Assembly: GCF_009856445.1 (NCBI RefSeq)
Contig: NZ_WMFA01000004.1
Coordinates: 62,001 to 126,000 of the forward strand
DNA length: 64,000 nucleotides
Reading direction: 5' to 3'
Origin: Halobacillus litoralis
GTDB lineage: Bacteria; Bacillota; Bacilli; Bacillales; Halobacillaceae
Shown piece after piece: positions 8,072-16,025 of this stretch. The notes under the pieces were generated by a model. The model made no database searches. It was not told where the DNA came from and saw nothing but the letters and a program-made list of their open reading frames with translations. The translations under genes were made by a program, and so were the position numbers. Position 1 is the first letter of the stretch. Every line of letters begins with the position of its first letter.

Positions 8072-8094
8072 GGCAGCGTTTAGGAGGCGCTGCC
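8072..8094 (-). terminator. Possible terminator of the redoxin gene
   Basis: The stem GGCAGCG (8072-8078) / CGCTGCC (8088-8094) spans the stop codon of the minus-strand peroxiredoxin-like gene. The T tract after it is weak (TTCTTC), so termination efficiency is uncertain. Confidence 0.4.
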
Positions 8095-8604
8095 CTTGGA
8101 TTGCTGCTGACTCTTGAGATGGCGGATAGCCTTCAACAGATCCGCAGCACAGGCCCTGCCGAAGGGGCCGGTTTGTTTTTGTTGATATAGCAGTTCTCCC
8201 TCGTGGTTGATCAGGAAGCAGGCCGGTTCCCCGAATGAACGGATCCCTTCATTGGAAATTTCTCGATGTTGAGTATATACGCCGAATGCTTCGTTGATCG
8301 ATAGAAATTCATCGGCTAAAAGCGGGAACGTGAAATTTTCTTTGTCCGCCATACGTTTCAACCCCGCAGTATTTTCTGCGGCAATCGCCATGACAGTGAC
8401 ATGCTCCCTGGAAAAGTCGCGGAGATGATCCTCGATCTGTTTTAAAAAGCGGACGCATTCCGGTGACCATGATCCTTGGAAGAAAACAATCAAATGCCAA
8501 CTTTTCTCATGAATCTCCTGATGGGATTCTAACAAAAACTGTTCTCCGGTGATGGTGGGCAAGATAAAGTTCGGAACACGATCGCCGAGCCTGAACTCAG
8601 ACAT
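8080..8604 (-). CDS. Peroxiredoxin/AhpC-TSA-like redoxin
   Basis: The 174-residue cytoplasmic protein has a thioredoxin fold with the likely peroxidatic cysteine C50 in FQGSWSPEC, equivalent to F-T-P-x-C of peroxiredoxins (Ser in place of Thr). There is no CxxC pair. A resolving cysteine could be C137 in the EPACFL segment or the one in GRACAADL near the C terminus. It probably reduces peroxides or works in thiol redox control. The ATG at 8604 follows GAGGGTCCG. It is probably monocistronic. Confidence 0.75.
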   Translation of the reverse strand: MSEFRLGDRVPNFILPTITGEQFLLESHQEIHEKSWHLIVFFQGSWSPECVRFLKQIEDHLRDFSREHVTVMAIAAENTAGLKRMADKENFTFPLLADEFLSINEAFGVYTQHREISNEGIRSFGEPACFLINHEGELLYQQKQTGPFGRACAADLLKAIRHLKSQQQSKGSAS

Positions 8605-8843
8605 AACGGACCCTCCTTTCCTGATGGTTCTTCTTCAAGTTAATCCTGAGGCTTGTTGCTTGTGACTTATATTTTCTTGAACAACGCTTTCATTATACGG
8701 TTGAATCTCTTGTGAAAATGGCTTTCTCCTTTAGATTAACCAAATTTTAAGATAATTATAATAATTGCTGGGTATCTATGAAACTTTTTCCTGTTTACGA
8801 CCGTATACACAGGAGAAGAGGAAATAGAAGAGAGGGTTACAAG

Positions 8844-9266
8844 ATGAATAGGGAAAGAGAGTTATATGAGGAAGCCAAAGCACTTGTGGAACATAGATAT
8901 CCAAGCGGTTGGGGAGGAGCAGCAGCGATCCGGATCGAGGATGGCACCATCCTGACGAGCATCGCGCCAGATGTCATCAATGATGCTGTGAATCTCTGCA
9001 TGGAGACAGGGGCGATTCTCGAAGCCCATAAGCGGAACCAACGGGTTACGCATTCCCTGTGCCTCGCCAGGGATGATGAACGCTCTTCCTATAAAGTGTT
9101 GTCGCCTTGCGGGGTTTGTCAGGAGCGGTTGTTTTTCTGGGGCGATGATGTGAAAGTCGCTGTGACTCATCCCGGCGATCAGCTCCTGTTCAAGACACTT
9201 GCGGAAGTTCAGCCTCATCACTGGTCAAGAGCTTATGAGGAAGAAAATGAAACATCTACTGAGTGA
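8844..9266 (+). CDS. Cytidine deaminase-family protein
   Basis: The 140-residue protein carries the zinc-dependent deaminase signature: C52-x-E54 in NLCMETGAIL and P-C89-x-x-C92 in SPCGVCQERL. This gives three cysteine zinc ligands and the catalytic glutamate. The arrangement is that of short CDA-type enzymes, closest in style to blasticidin-S-deaminase-like proteins; the nucleoside substrate is not certain. The ATG at 8844 follows AGAGGGTTACAAG. Its last 20 bases overlap the next gene, so the two are translationally coupled. Confidence 0.8.
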   Translation: MNRERELYEEAKALVEHRYPSGWGGAAAIRIEDGTILTSIAPDVINDAVNLCMETGAILEAHKRNQRVTHSLCLARDDERSSYKVLSPCGVCQERLFFWGDDVKVAVTHPGDQLLFKTLAEVQPHHWSRAYEEENETSTE

Positions 9267-9762
9267 ACGAGAGTTGCAGCTGTTGAAGAATTGGACCGGT
9301 AAATCCATTCAGGTGCTGCAATCGGATTTCTTCCAAATGAATAGACAAGATTTTAAGAATGGAGTTTTTTCTACTAGTGAAACACTAGTCATCAATAACA
9401 CACCGGCCCATTACCTCGTTTTTGAACTGAACACGGATTTAGGCCCTGATTTTGAGGATGTCTACGAAATAACCATCCATGAAAAGCAGACACCAAGCCC
9501 GCTCCCCTATGAGGAAGTGGGCGGGTTGGCTCATGCCAAGCGTTCTTCAGGCTTATCGTTGTTCCGTACGATTGAAAGGGTCGACGTTTATCAAAAATGC
9601 ATAGGGACTTTTTATTACGATCATGCCCTGGTGTTTTCTATCGGTAATGGGGATCAGTTCTGCCTCTCTGGAGACGGTCACATGTTTTGGGTCAGTTTTA
9701 ATCAGAACCGGATAGATGAAAAGGTGGCTGGTTGTTCCATTCGCTGGAGAAGTGGAAAATGA
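9247..9762 (+). CDS. Conserved-looking protein of unknown function, coupled to the deaminase
   Basis: The 171-residue soluble protein has alternating beta-strand-like segments and no signal peptide or membrane helix. It contains no motif I recognise. The start is chosen at the ATG at 9247 because GAGGAAG lies just upstream within the 3' end of the deaminase gene; the ATG at 9235 is possible. The overlap suggests joint expression with the deaminase, but a functional link is inference. Confidence 0.5.
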   Translation: MKHLLSERELQLLKNWTGKSIQVLQSDFFQMNRQDFKNGVFSTSETLVINNTPAHYLVFELNTDLGPDFEDVYEITIHEKQTPSPLPYEEVGGLAHAKRSSGLSLFRTIERVDVYQKCIGTFYYDHALVFSIGNGDQFCLSGDGHMFWVSFNQNRIDEKVAGCSIRWRSGK

Positions 9763-9840
9763 CCTCCGAACATTTTTAAAGTTTGGAAGAATGGTTGGTT
9801 TGAAGCTATCCTTACCATCAATGTGGGAGTGTGATTTTTC

Positions 9841-10122
9841 ATGAATGGCATCAATAAGCACGTCGTTCCATCCTTGAAATATGGCGTGGGGGCATTGATG
9901 GTGTTTTTGTATATCAATCTCCTCAGTGTGCTGGCAGCAATGATCTGGCCGGACCTGACTTTTGATTTTTCGTTATCCTTTCTGGATCACTCGCTGTACT
10001 ACTTCTCTGTCAAAGATACAGGTTTCCAGTGGAGCGGATCTTTTATTGTATTCGTACTCATTTTCGGGATAGGTCTTCTCGTCTACCTCATCAAGGAGAA
10101 AGTGACGAAGCAGCGGAGGTGA
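9841..10122 (+). CDS. Small membrane protein
   Basis: The 93-residue protein has two or three hydrophobic segments (ALMVFLYINLLSVLAAMIW and FIVFVLIFGIGLLVYLI) and a basic end KEKVTKQRR. The ATG at 9841 follows GTGGGAGTG. A zinc-ribbon membrane protein gene follows after 4 bases. Function unknown. Confidence 0.6.
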   Translation: MNGINKHVVPSLKYGVGALMVFLYINLLSVLAAMIWPDLTFDFSLSFLDHSLYYFSVKDTGFQWSGSFIVFVLIFGIGLLVYLIKEKVTKQRR

Positions 10123-10126
10123 TTCT

Positions 10127-10333
10127 ATGGGGATGTTGATTTCTTTAATGATCATCGGGATTCTGATTGGGCTTGGATTCATGTTCGGCCTATTGTCTGT
10201 CAATCGAATGAAAGGTGGATTTAAAGGGTTGATTGCTCCCGATTCCTCTTCCATCACCTGCCACCATTGCGGAGAAAAGCTCAAAAGGGGAAAAGGTCAG
10301 ACCGTCTGCCCTAACTGTTATCGACCATTATAA
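10127..10333 (+). CDS. Membrane-anchored zinc-ribbon protein
   Basis: The 68-residue protein has an N-terminal membrane helix (ISLMIIGILIGLGFMFGLLSV) and a C-terminal zinc ribbon of the form C-x2-C-x13-C-x2-C (CHHCGEKL then CPNCYRPL), facing the cytoplasm if the N terminus is outside. Such small ribbons often serve in protein or nucleic-acid contacts; no role can be assigned. It starts at the ATG at 10127 after AGGTGATTCT. Confidence 0.65.
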   Translation: MGMLISLMIIGILIGLGFMFGLLSVNRMKGGFKGLIAPDSSSITCHHCGEKLKRGKGQTVCPNCYRPL

Positions 10334-10706
10334 TTTGTTCTTTGTTTTCTAATACTTTTATTATTACTTTTATTCGGAGGTTTTCCGTTTTTATTAGTGC
10401 TTTTGCTGGTTTTATTTGCAACTTAAACCGTTTTATTGGCGAGTTTTTAAGTTTTATTAGCAACTTTGTGCCATGGAGCGAATGAGAGTTGCGAACGGAA
10501 GAAATCGTGCCTCAAGCATCGGCATCGATGACCAGGATGATGATTCTTAACAAAGTGAATCTAAATTCCTAGTATTTTTTAACAAATGATGACAATAAAC
10601 CCATGTCAGTATTTTCAATTTATTCCATACATGGTACGCTTTTAGTAACAATACATACGGAGAGCGCGGACGTTGTGTGCTCGAATTTACAGAAAGGTGA
10701 GACATC
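10334..10706. other. 373-base intergenic region, T-rich repeats, no gene seen
   Basis: The first part (10340-10465) is unusually T-rich and carries several imperfect copies of TTTTATT followed by A/G-GC/TGC (for example near 10393, 10409, 10430 and 10452). I see no open frame with a ribosome binding site. The right end (about 10590-10706) should contain the promoter of the lipoprotein gene, but no clean -35/-10 pair stands out. Confidence 0.5.
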
Positions 10707-11075
10707 GTGAAGAAATTACTTGTCGTTCTTTTACTCTTAGTCGTAGGATGCAGTGTCGCTGGAAAAGATGTAAGTGCGTTCCAAGGTCAAGTGACAGCAG
10801 TCAAAGTCGGCGGTTTAGAAGTCGAATGCTCCTCGGCCGTGCACAAGGGAGAAGTGGCGGACTCGGAAGAAGGATGGCCCTGCCTCGTTCTCGTTCCTCC
10901 TGATACCCCGGTCCATACGGATAATGGAGAGGATCTGAAAATGGAGACGTTCAGAGAACAAGCGAGAGAGGAAAAGCTGCTCAAAATACGGGTGACGCTC
11001 AGTGAAAGTACAGAGATCAATGAAGATCCAGAAAGCAGGAAAGTGACAGCCAAGCAAATCACGGTCCTTGAATAA
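10707..11075 (+). CDS. Lipoprotein of unknown function
   Basis: The 122-residue protein has a lipoprotein signal peptide ending LLVVGC, so it should be anchored on the outer membrane surface. The mature domain is a small, mostly beta protein (FQGQVTAVKVGGLEVEC...), loosely like small OB-type YobA/DUF3221-style lipoproteins, but this is a weak guess. It starts at the ATG at 10707 after GAAAGGTGAG. Two membrane or lipoprotein genes follow on the same strand. Confidence 0.65.
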   Translation: MKKLLVVLLLLVVGCSVAGKDVSAFQGQVTAVKVGGLEVECSSAVHKGEVADSEEGWPCLVLVPPDTPVHTDNGEDLKMETFREQAREEKLLKIRVTLSESTEINEDPESRKVTAKQITVLE

Positions 11076-11103
11076 CAGAAATACATATAGTTGAGGTGTT
11101 GTC

Positions 11104-11520
11104 ATGAAAAGACTTTTGTTTCATCTAGGATTTGCTGTCTTTCTGATAGGCGCGATGATGGGGATGTTGAGTATCCGTGGAGGACTCGCTGACCAGGCGG
11201 AGATGGAATTCAATGTCCTGCCACTGATGATCTTCGATTTGATCTTCCCGGTTGTTTTTGGGATGTTGTTTGCTCTTCCTTTTCTATGGCGCAGATCTAG
11301 AGAAGCCCGGCTGAAAGGTTTTGCGTGGCCGGAGTTCATCGGAATCGGTATTCCAAGTCTCTTTGTTTCCGTGTCGCACTGGTTGTATTACACGAACTTT
11401 CCACTGAATCCGGTGACGAAATTTTTTGCGATGCATGCGATCCAGGGACCCATCCTTTTTGGATTCATTTTTGGCTTTACCCTGATTCATTCGATTAGAA
11501 AAAGGGAACGTGCCTTATGA
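11104..11520 (+). CDS. Four-helix membrane protein
   Basis: The 138-residue protein has four hydrophobic segments (about residues 5-22, 38-58, 74-92 and 106-128), with basic loops on the cytoplasmic side. I do not recognise it. The ATG at 11104 follows TTGAGGTGTTGTC. Its stop overlaps the ATG of the following lipoprotein (ATGA). Confidence 0.6.
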   Translation: MKRLLFHLGFAVFLIGAMMGMLSIRGGLADQAEMEFNVLPLMIFDLIFPVVFGMLFALPFLWRRSREARLKGFAWPEFIGIGIPSLFVSVSHWLYYTNFPLNPVTKFFAMHAIQGPILFGFIFGFTLIHSIRKRERAL

Positions 11521-11858
11521 AAAGGATTTTAGTCACGGGGATGGTTGTTATTGTGCTCCTTTCCTCCTGTTCTCCAGGAACAGGGGAAGGCGGGCAGCTG
11601 GATAGAAGGCAGGTGCTCAGCATGAATCCTGATGCGGATTTCGTGGAATTGGAGAACGGAAATGTCTATACCCACGGAGCGGAATGGATCAGCGAGAAGA
11701 AGCTGACCAAAGGTGAAGAAATCGCTATCGTTGAAGAAGGCATGGCGAGCGATCTCCCCCCAGGAACGATCCTATATGAATCGAAGGAAATCCCAGCCAT
11801 ATTGATCGCTGAATACGGCGGAATCACGAAACGTTATCATCTGGCCATGGGAGAATAG
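11517..11858 (+). CDS. Small lipoprotein of unknown function
   Basis: The 113-residue protein has a signal peptide with lipobox LLSSC and a short mature acidic domain. It overlaps the preceding membrane-protein gene by 4 bases, so the two probably work together at the membrane. The tail resembles no family I know. An SDR gene starts 14 bases downstream with its own AAGGAGGAG site and may be cotranscribed. Confidence 0.65.
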   Translation: MKRILVTGMVVIVLLSSCSPGTGEGGQLDRRQVLSMNPDADFVELENGNVYTHGAEWISEKKLTKGEEIAIVEEGMASDLPPGTILYESKEIPAILIAEYGGITKRYHLAMGE

Positions 11859-11872
11859 AAGGAGGAGAAACT

Positions 11873-12622
11873 ATGTCTAACGATACAAAAGTGGCACTTG
11901 TGACAGGCGGGTCTAAAGGTCTTGGAAAGGAAATCGCCTATAACCTGGCTGCCTCTGGTGTCACGGTGATCATCAATTATAATCGTGATCAGGAATCGGC
12001 CGATGAGGTCGTTCATCATATCCGGGAAAATGGAGGACAAGCGCACGCGGTCCAGGCAAATGTGACGGAAGAGGAAGAAGTGGAGCGTCTTGTGCGGGAG
12101 GCGGAACAACAAGCAGGACGTCCCGTTACGATCATTGTCAATAATGCCACAGGTCCTCAGCCTGAATATTCCCTTGAAGATGTGACCTGGGAGGATTATC
12201 TCGATCAGCTACACTTTACAACGAAAGCCCCGTTACTCCTCACAAAAGCTGTCCTGCCTTCGATGAAGGAGCAAAAGTGGGGACGGATCATCAATATTGG
12301 GAGTGAAGTCGTCGAACTGGGCAACGCCTATTTTTCCAATTATGTAACAGCGAAGTCAGCCGTTGTCGGCATGACGCGTTCGTGGGCCAGTGAACTCGGC
12401 GAACACGGCATCACAGTGAATGCGGTTCACCCTGGTTTTACTCCTGTTGAACGGCATGGAGAGGTATCGGAAGAAACAAAATCTTCTTATATGAGTGATG
12501 TTCCTCTGAAAAGAATGGGGGAACCGAAAGATATCGCCAATGCCGTACGGTTCTTAAGCAGTGAGGATGCGTCCTTCATTACAGGACAGAACATCAGCGT
12601 CAACGGAGGGAAAACATTTTAG
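11873..12622 (+). CDS. Short-chain dehydrogenase/reductase, FabG-like
   Basis: The 249-residue SDR of classical type has the cofactor motif TGGSKGLG (11-18), NNA (90-92) and the catalytic S144, Y157, K161 in YVTAK. The C-terminal SFITGQNISVNGG segment is typical of FabG-like reductases. An N at the end of the second strand (IINYNR) suggests NADP(H) preference. Substrate unknown. The start ATG follows AGAAGGAGGAG. It is followed after 8 bases by a toroid-fold protein. Confidence 0.88.
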   Translation: MSNDTKVALVTGGSKGLGKEIAYNLAASGVTVIINYNRDQESADEVVHHIRENGGQAHAVQANVTEEEEVERLVREAEQQAGRPVTIIVNNATGPQPEYSLEDVTWEDYLDQLHFTTKAPLLLTKAVLPSMKEQKWGRIINIGSEVVELGNAYFSNYVTAKSAVVGMTRSWASELGEHGITVNAVHPGFTPVERHGEVSEETKSSYMSDVPLKRMGEPKDIANAVRFLSSEDASFITGQNISVNGGKTF

Positions 12623-12630
12623 AGGGGTGT

Positions 12631-13575
12631 GTGAGTAGGATGAATCGAGAGACGATGACACGGACAAGCAAGTGGATCAAAAGGAACGCACGGCCTTTGG
12701 AGGCAGCTCGATGGCATGCCATGATGGAAGGCGGTTTGAAGAGTGAGGTTATTCATTACATACGCGCTTTCCAAAACGAGGATGGAGGTTTCGGCCATGG
12801 CATCGAACCGGACTTTTGGCTGCCGGAATCTTCTCCGATGGCGACATGGGCCGCCGGACAGTACTTGTACGAACTGGATCTCGCTTCTAAGGAACGTGTC
12901 GTCCTTGATATGCTCTCCTATCTGCTTGATACGTACGATGCAGACTCAGGCATGTGGCCTTCGGTTCTTCCTGAACACAATCATCACCCTCATGCCCCGT
13001 GGTGGCATTGGAAAGAAGGCGTCCAGCAAAATTGGATGTTCAACCCCGGTGCAGAACTGGCTGGTTTTCTCATTCACTGGTCGTATGAAGACAGTGAAGG
13101 GGCGAAAACGGGTTGGGCCAGTGTAGAAAAAGCCGTCGCTCATTTGATGGCTGTCGATTTGATGGACTTTCACGAAGTCAATTGTTTTCAAAAATTGATG
13201 AATGTCCTGTTCCGTCATAAGGACAAGGTCGCTGACCATACCCCGTTTACATTCGAAGAAGTGAACGCAAAAACCGTGCTGCTTGCGGAACGGTGCATAG
13301 AGAAAGACCCGGAGAGTTGGGGCAGCAGCTACAAACCGCTTCCGCTCGATCTCATCCACTCACCGAAACATATCCTTGCTGAAAAGCATCCGGGACTGTT
13401 GAAGGAAAACCTGGATTTCTATTTGGAAACAATGAATGAGGATGGTGTCTGGGATCTGACGTGGGATTGGGGAGATGGATCTGAAGCTTTTGCCGTCAGC
13501 AAAAGACAGTGGCAGGGAATCCTCGCTGTGGATCGCTATCAGAAATTGAAGGCTTTCAATCGTCTGCCGGATTAA
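12631..13575 (+). CDS. Alpha/alpha-toroid (terpenoid-cyclase/prenyltransferase-like fold) protein
   Basis: The 314-residue protein has repeats of the type QNEDGGFGHG and DADSGMWPS, like the QW/GGF-type turns of prenyltransferase and squalene-hopene-cyclase toroids. The catalytic DxDD motif of class II cyclases is absent, and the protein is about half their length, so cyclase activity is doubtful. It is soluble, without a signal peptide. The start is ambiguous: the GTG at 12631 or ATG at 12640, after AGAGGGGTG. It probably shares a transcript with the SDR gene. Confidence 0.6.
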   Translation: MSRMNRETMTRTSKWIKRNARPLEAARWHAMMEGGLKSEVIHYIRAFQNEDGGFGHGIEPDFWLPESSPMATWAAGQYLYELDLASKERVVLDMLSYLLDTYDADSGMWPSVLPEHNHHPHAPWWHWKEGVQQNWMFNPGAELAGFLIHWSYEDSEGAKTGWASVEKAVAHLMAVDLMDFHEVNCFQKLMNVLFRHKDKVADHTPFTFEEVNAKTVLLAERCIEKDPESWGSSYKPLPLDLIHSPKHILAEKHPGLLKENLDFYLETMNEDGVWDLTWDWGDGSEAFAVSKRQWQGILAVDRYQKLKAFNRLPD

Positions 13576-13629
13576 CACCGTACCCTGTTCTTTAGGGGTA
13601 CGTACATAATGGATACAAGGAGAAAAGTC

Positions 13630-14103
13630 ATGAGAATCATAGACTTGAAACACATATCCACCCGGGACAAGGTGGATTTTTTTCATACCCATTGGGGTAG
13701 CACAAAGATGGTCATCTCGAGCGGGGTTTATGAATGCCCGGAGCTTAGCGGATTTGCCGCCTTGGAAGATCAAGAGATCATAGGGTTGATCACTTATGTG
13801 AAGAAGGAGGGGGCATGTGAAATCATCTCCCTCGACAGTTTAATAGAAAAAAAGGGGGTCGGAACATCGCTCATCGATAAGGTGGAAGAGGAAGCCGCAC
13901 GTCTGGGATGCCGTTCGTTGTCTGTCATTACGACGAATGACAACATACAAGCTCTCGCTTTCTATCAAAAACGCGGGTTCCGTATCATGGAGATCTTTCA
14001 TGATGCGGTTCAGCGAGCAAGGGATGTGAAACCCGAAATACCCGCCATCGGTGATCATGGCATCCCGATCGTGGATGAACTTTTATTGAAAAAGGAGATT
14101 TGA
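13630..14103 (+). CDS. GNAT acetyltransferase
   Basis: The 157-residue protein has the acetyl-CoA motif in LIEKKGVGTSLIDKVEEEA and the C-terminal NIQALAFYQKRGFR strand-helix typical of GNATs. Substrate unknown. The ATG at 13630 is preferred over that at 13609 because AAGGAGAAAA is well placed. A CxxC membrane protein gene follows 4 bases downstream. Confidence 0.85.
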   Translation: MRIIDLKHISTRDKVDFFHTHWGSTKMVISSGVYECPELSGFAALEDQEIIGLITYVKKEGACEIISLDSLIEKKGVGTSLIDKVEEEAARLGCRSLSVITTNDNIQALAFYQKRGFRIMEIFHDAVQRARDVKPEIPAIGDHGIPIVDELLLKKEI

Positions 14104-14107
14104 TGAT

Positions 14108-14383
14108 ATGCGTAAGTGGCATGTCGTGGGTTCGTTTCTTGTTATGGCCGGACCCGTGCTCATCCTCTCCGGGGTGAAGAATACGTGGCTCGTCCTCTTC
14201 CTGATGGTGCCGGGAGTGCTGACTCTCACGATCCATGCGCTCCTGGAGAAAAACGAAAAAAGCTTACGGTGCCGGCTTGGCCTTCATACCTATGAACGCG
14301 TCCGTTGGAATGAGGATGGACCTGGAGAAATCATCGAATGTCAGCGGTGTAAAAAAAGAAGAGAAGTAATGAGAGGCTTTTAA
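14108..14383 (+). CDS. Small membrane protein with cytoplasmic CxxC
   Basis: The 91-residue protein has two membrane helices (about residues 7-22 and 26-44) and a basic cytoplasmic tail with a single CQRCKK pair plus an upstream cysteine (RCRLGLHTYERV), which could form a small metal site. It lies between two GNAT genes and overlaps the region of the next start. Function unknown. Confidence 0.55.
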   Translation: MRKWHVVGSFLVMAGPVLILSGVKNTWLVLFLMVPGVLTLTIHALLEKNEKSLRCRLGLHTYERVRWNEDGPGEIIECQRCKKRREVMRGF

Positions 14384-14409
14384 TGGACAAGGAAATAGGG
14401 GGCGTGATC

Positions 14410-14931
14410 ATGCGTGCATTGAAATTGGTTGAACCTTCCATAGAACTGGAAGAATCGTATCTTTGCTTTTATAAAGAATGGAAAGAGAGTGGAGAACCGA
14501 TGATTCCATGGGTAATCGGAAAAGATCCGACGGACTTCCCATCAATGGTGGACAACTTACATAAGGAAGCGAAAGGGATCGATCTGCCCGAAGGGTTCGT
14601 ACCGGGCTCCACTTACTGGCTCGTCGATCAAGAGAACAAGGTGATCGGTGCAGTGAATATCCGCCATACACTGACGGAACCTCTGCGGAATGCCGGCGGG
14701 CACATCGGGTATGGCATCCGTCCATCGGAACGAAGAAAAGGATATGCGACGGAATTGTTACGTTTATCCCTGCTGAAATCCAAAGAGCTTGGCATTACGA
14801 ATGCTCTTGTCGTCTGCGATGAAATCAACACGGGCTCCATGAAAACGATTTTGAACAATGGAGGCCAGGAGGATGAAGATTTTATTGAAGAGGACGGCAA
14901 TGTGGTTAAGAGGTATTGGATTGAATTATGA
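14410..14931 (+). CDS. GNAT acetyltransferase
   Basis: The 173-residue protein has GYGIRPSERRKGYATELLRL (acetyl-CoA loop R-x-x-G-x-A), followed by a segment ending in KTILNNGGQ, as in GNATs of the YdfB/YkkB kind that act on small molecules. The start is the ATG at 14410, with ATAGGGGGCGTG upstream; the ATG at 14383 has no ribosome binding site. It belongs to the same run of genes as its neighbours. Confidence 0.85.
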   Translation: MRALKLVEPSIELEESYLCFYKEWKESGEPMIPWVIGKDPTDFPSMVDNLHKEAKGIDLPEGFVPGSTYWLVDQENKVIGAVNIRHTLTEPLRNAGGHIGYGIRPSERRKGYATELLRLSLLKSKELGITNALVVCDEINTGSMKTILNNGGQEDEDFIEEDGNVVKRYWIEL

Positions 14932-14955
14932 GATCTTCCTTAAGGGGGTGGAACG

Positions 14956-15594
14956 ATGGAAGTACATCAAAAAGAAGTCGAGGGATCGGAAAGGAAAATC
15001 CCATATACCTATATCCAAAATGGATCCACACGCATTTGCTTCATGTTTGCGGGGAGAGGCTACAACTACGACCGCCCGTTATTTTACTATACGACGATGA
15101 AATTGATTGAGGACACCTGTGACATTGTACACGTGCATTATGACTATGATTCCTCCTTTTTTGAACAACCATGGGAGGGGATAGCTAAACAGATGGAAGA
15201 GGATGTCTCTTCAGTCATAGAAGATGTATTGAAGCAAAAGGATGATGTCCATTTGTGTTTCCTTGGTAAATCGATCGGGACGGTTCCAATTGCTGAAGGG
15301 CTGATTCGAAAATACCCTGCGGCAAAATATATCTTTCTGACCCCTTTATTCAAGTACAACTTCTACTAAGAGCCGCTCATACAAACAAGCGCCGACGTGT
15401 TAATTTTTGTAGGAGATCAGGATCATCACTATAAGAAAGATGTCATGGACAAATTGAAGAACCGTTCGAATGTTCGAATAGAGCTTCTGGAAAATGTCAA
15501 CCATTCTTTAGACATAGCCGGAATGGATACATCAAGGTCTATAGAGGTTATGAAGCAGGTGGTCGAATCTGTTGGGGTGTTCATGAAGGAATAG
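14956..15594 (+). pseudogene. Alpha/beta hydrolase interrupted by one in-frame TAA
   Basis: A single frame of 213 codons encodes an alpha/beta hydrolase with the nucleophile elbow GKSIG (104-108), acid residue D154 in FVGDQD and histidine H183 in NVNHSLD. Codon 138 (15367-15369) is TAA, but the frame stays open on both sides and the flanking sequence is colinear with the family. One base change therefore separates this from an intact gene. As it stands, translation stops before the acid and histidine, so the product should be inactive unless there is read-through. Start ATG follows AAGGGGGTGG. Confidence 0.75.
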
Positions 15595-15607
15595 AGGAGG
15601 TGTGAAC

Positions 15608-15982
15608 ATGAAAGGTTTGTTAATCAAAGAGCCATGGATCGACCTGGTCCTGGATGGAGAAAAGACGTGGGAAATCCGTGGTACGAACACGAAGCAGCGG
15701 GGAACCATAGGATTGATCAAAAGTGGAACTGGTCATGTATTCGGAACAGTAGACATTGTGGACAGCCGACCATTGACGATTGAAAAGTATGTGAATAGCA
15801 CACGTCTACACCGCATCCCTGAAGAAGATTGTAAGCAGATGCCCTACAAACGTACCTATGCCTGGGTGCTCCGGAATCCGGTTCTTTATGATAAACCGAT
15901 CCCCTATACTCATCCGCTTGGAGCGGTCATCTGGGTCGATTTGGATAAAGCACTGACTGAGGAAGTGTCAGTATCTACATAA
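15608..15982 (+). CDS. ASCH-domain protein
   Basis: The 124-residue protein has the ASCH/PUA-like start LLIKEPWIDLVLDGEKTWEIRG, in which the conserved K-x-W-E-x-R element marks the putative RNA- or nucleotide-binding cleft. The beta-barrel continues in GTVDIVDSRPL. Proposed roles of ASCH domains are RNA binding or amidohydrolysis of modified nucleosides. The ATG at 15608 follows GAGGAGG at ideal distance. It ends at a strong terminator. Confidence 0.8.
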   Translation: MKGLLIKEPWIDLVLDGEKTWEIRGTNTKQRGTIGLIKSGTGHVFGTVDIVDSRPLTIEKYVNSTRLHRIPEEDCKQMPYKRTYAWVLRNPVLYDKPIPYTHPLGAVIWVDLDKALTEEVSVST

Positions 15983-16025
15983 AGCCAAAAGCCCATTTCT
16001 CATTAAGAGAAATGGGCTTTTGGCT
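15983..16025. terminator. Bidirectional terminator with 19-base perfect stem
   Basis: AGCCAAAAGCCCATTTCTC and its exact complement flank the loop ATTAA, between two convergent genes. The right arm touches the stop codon of the SgrR-type gene. Confidence 0.9.
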
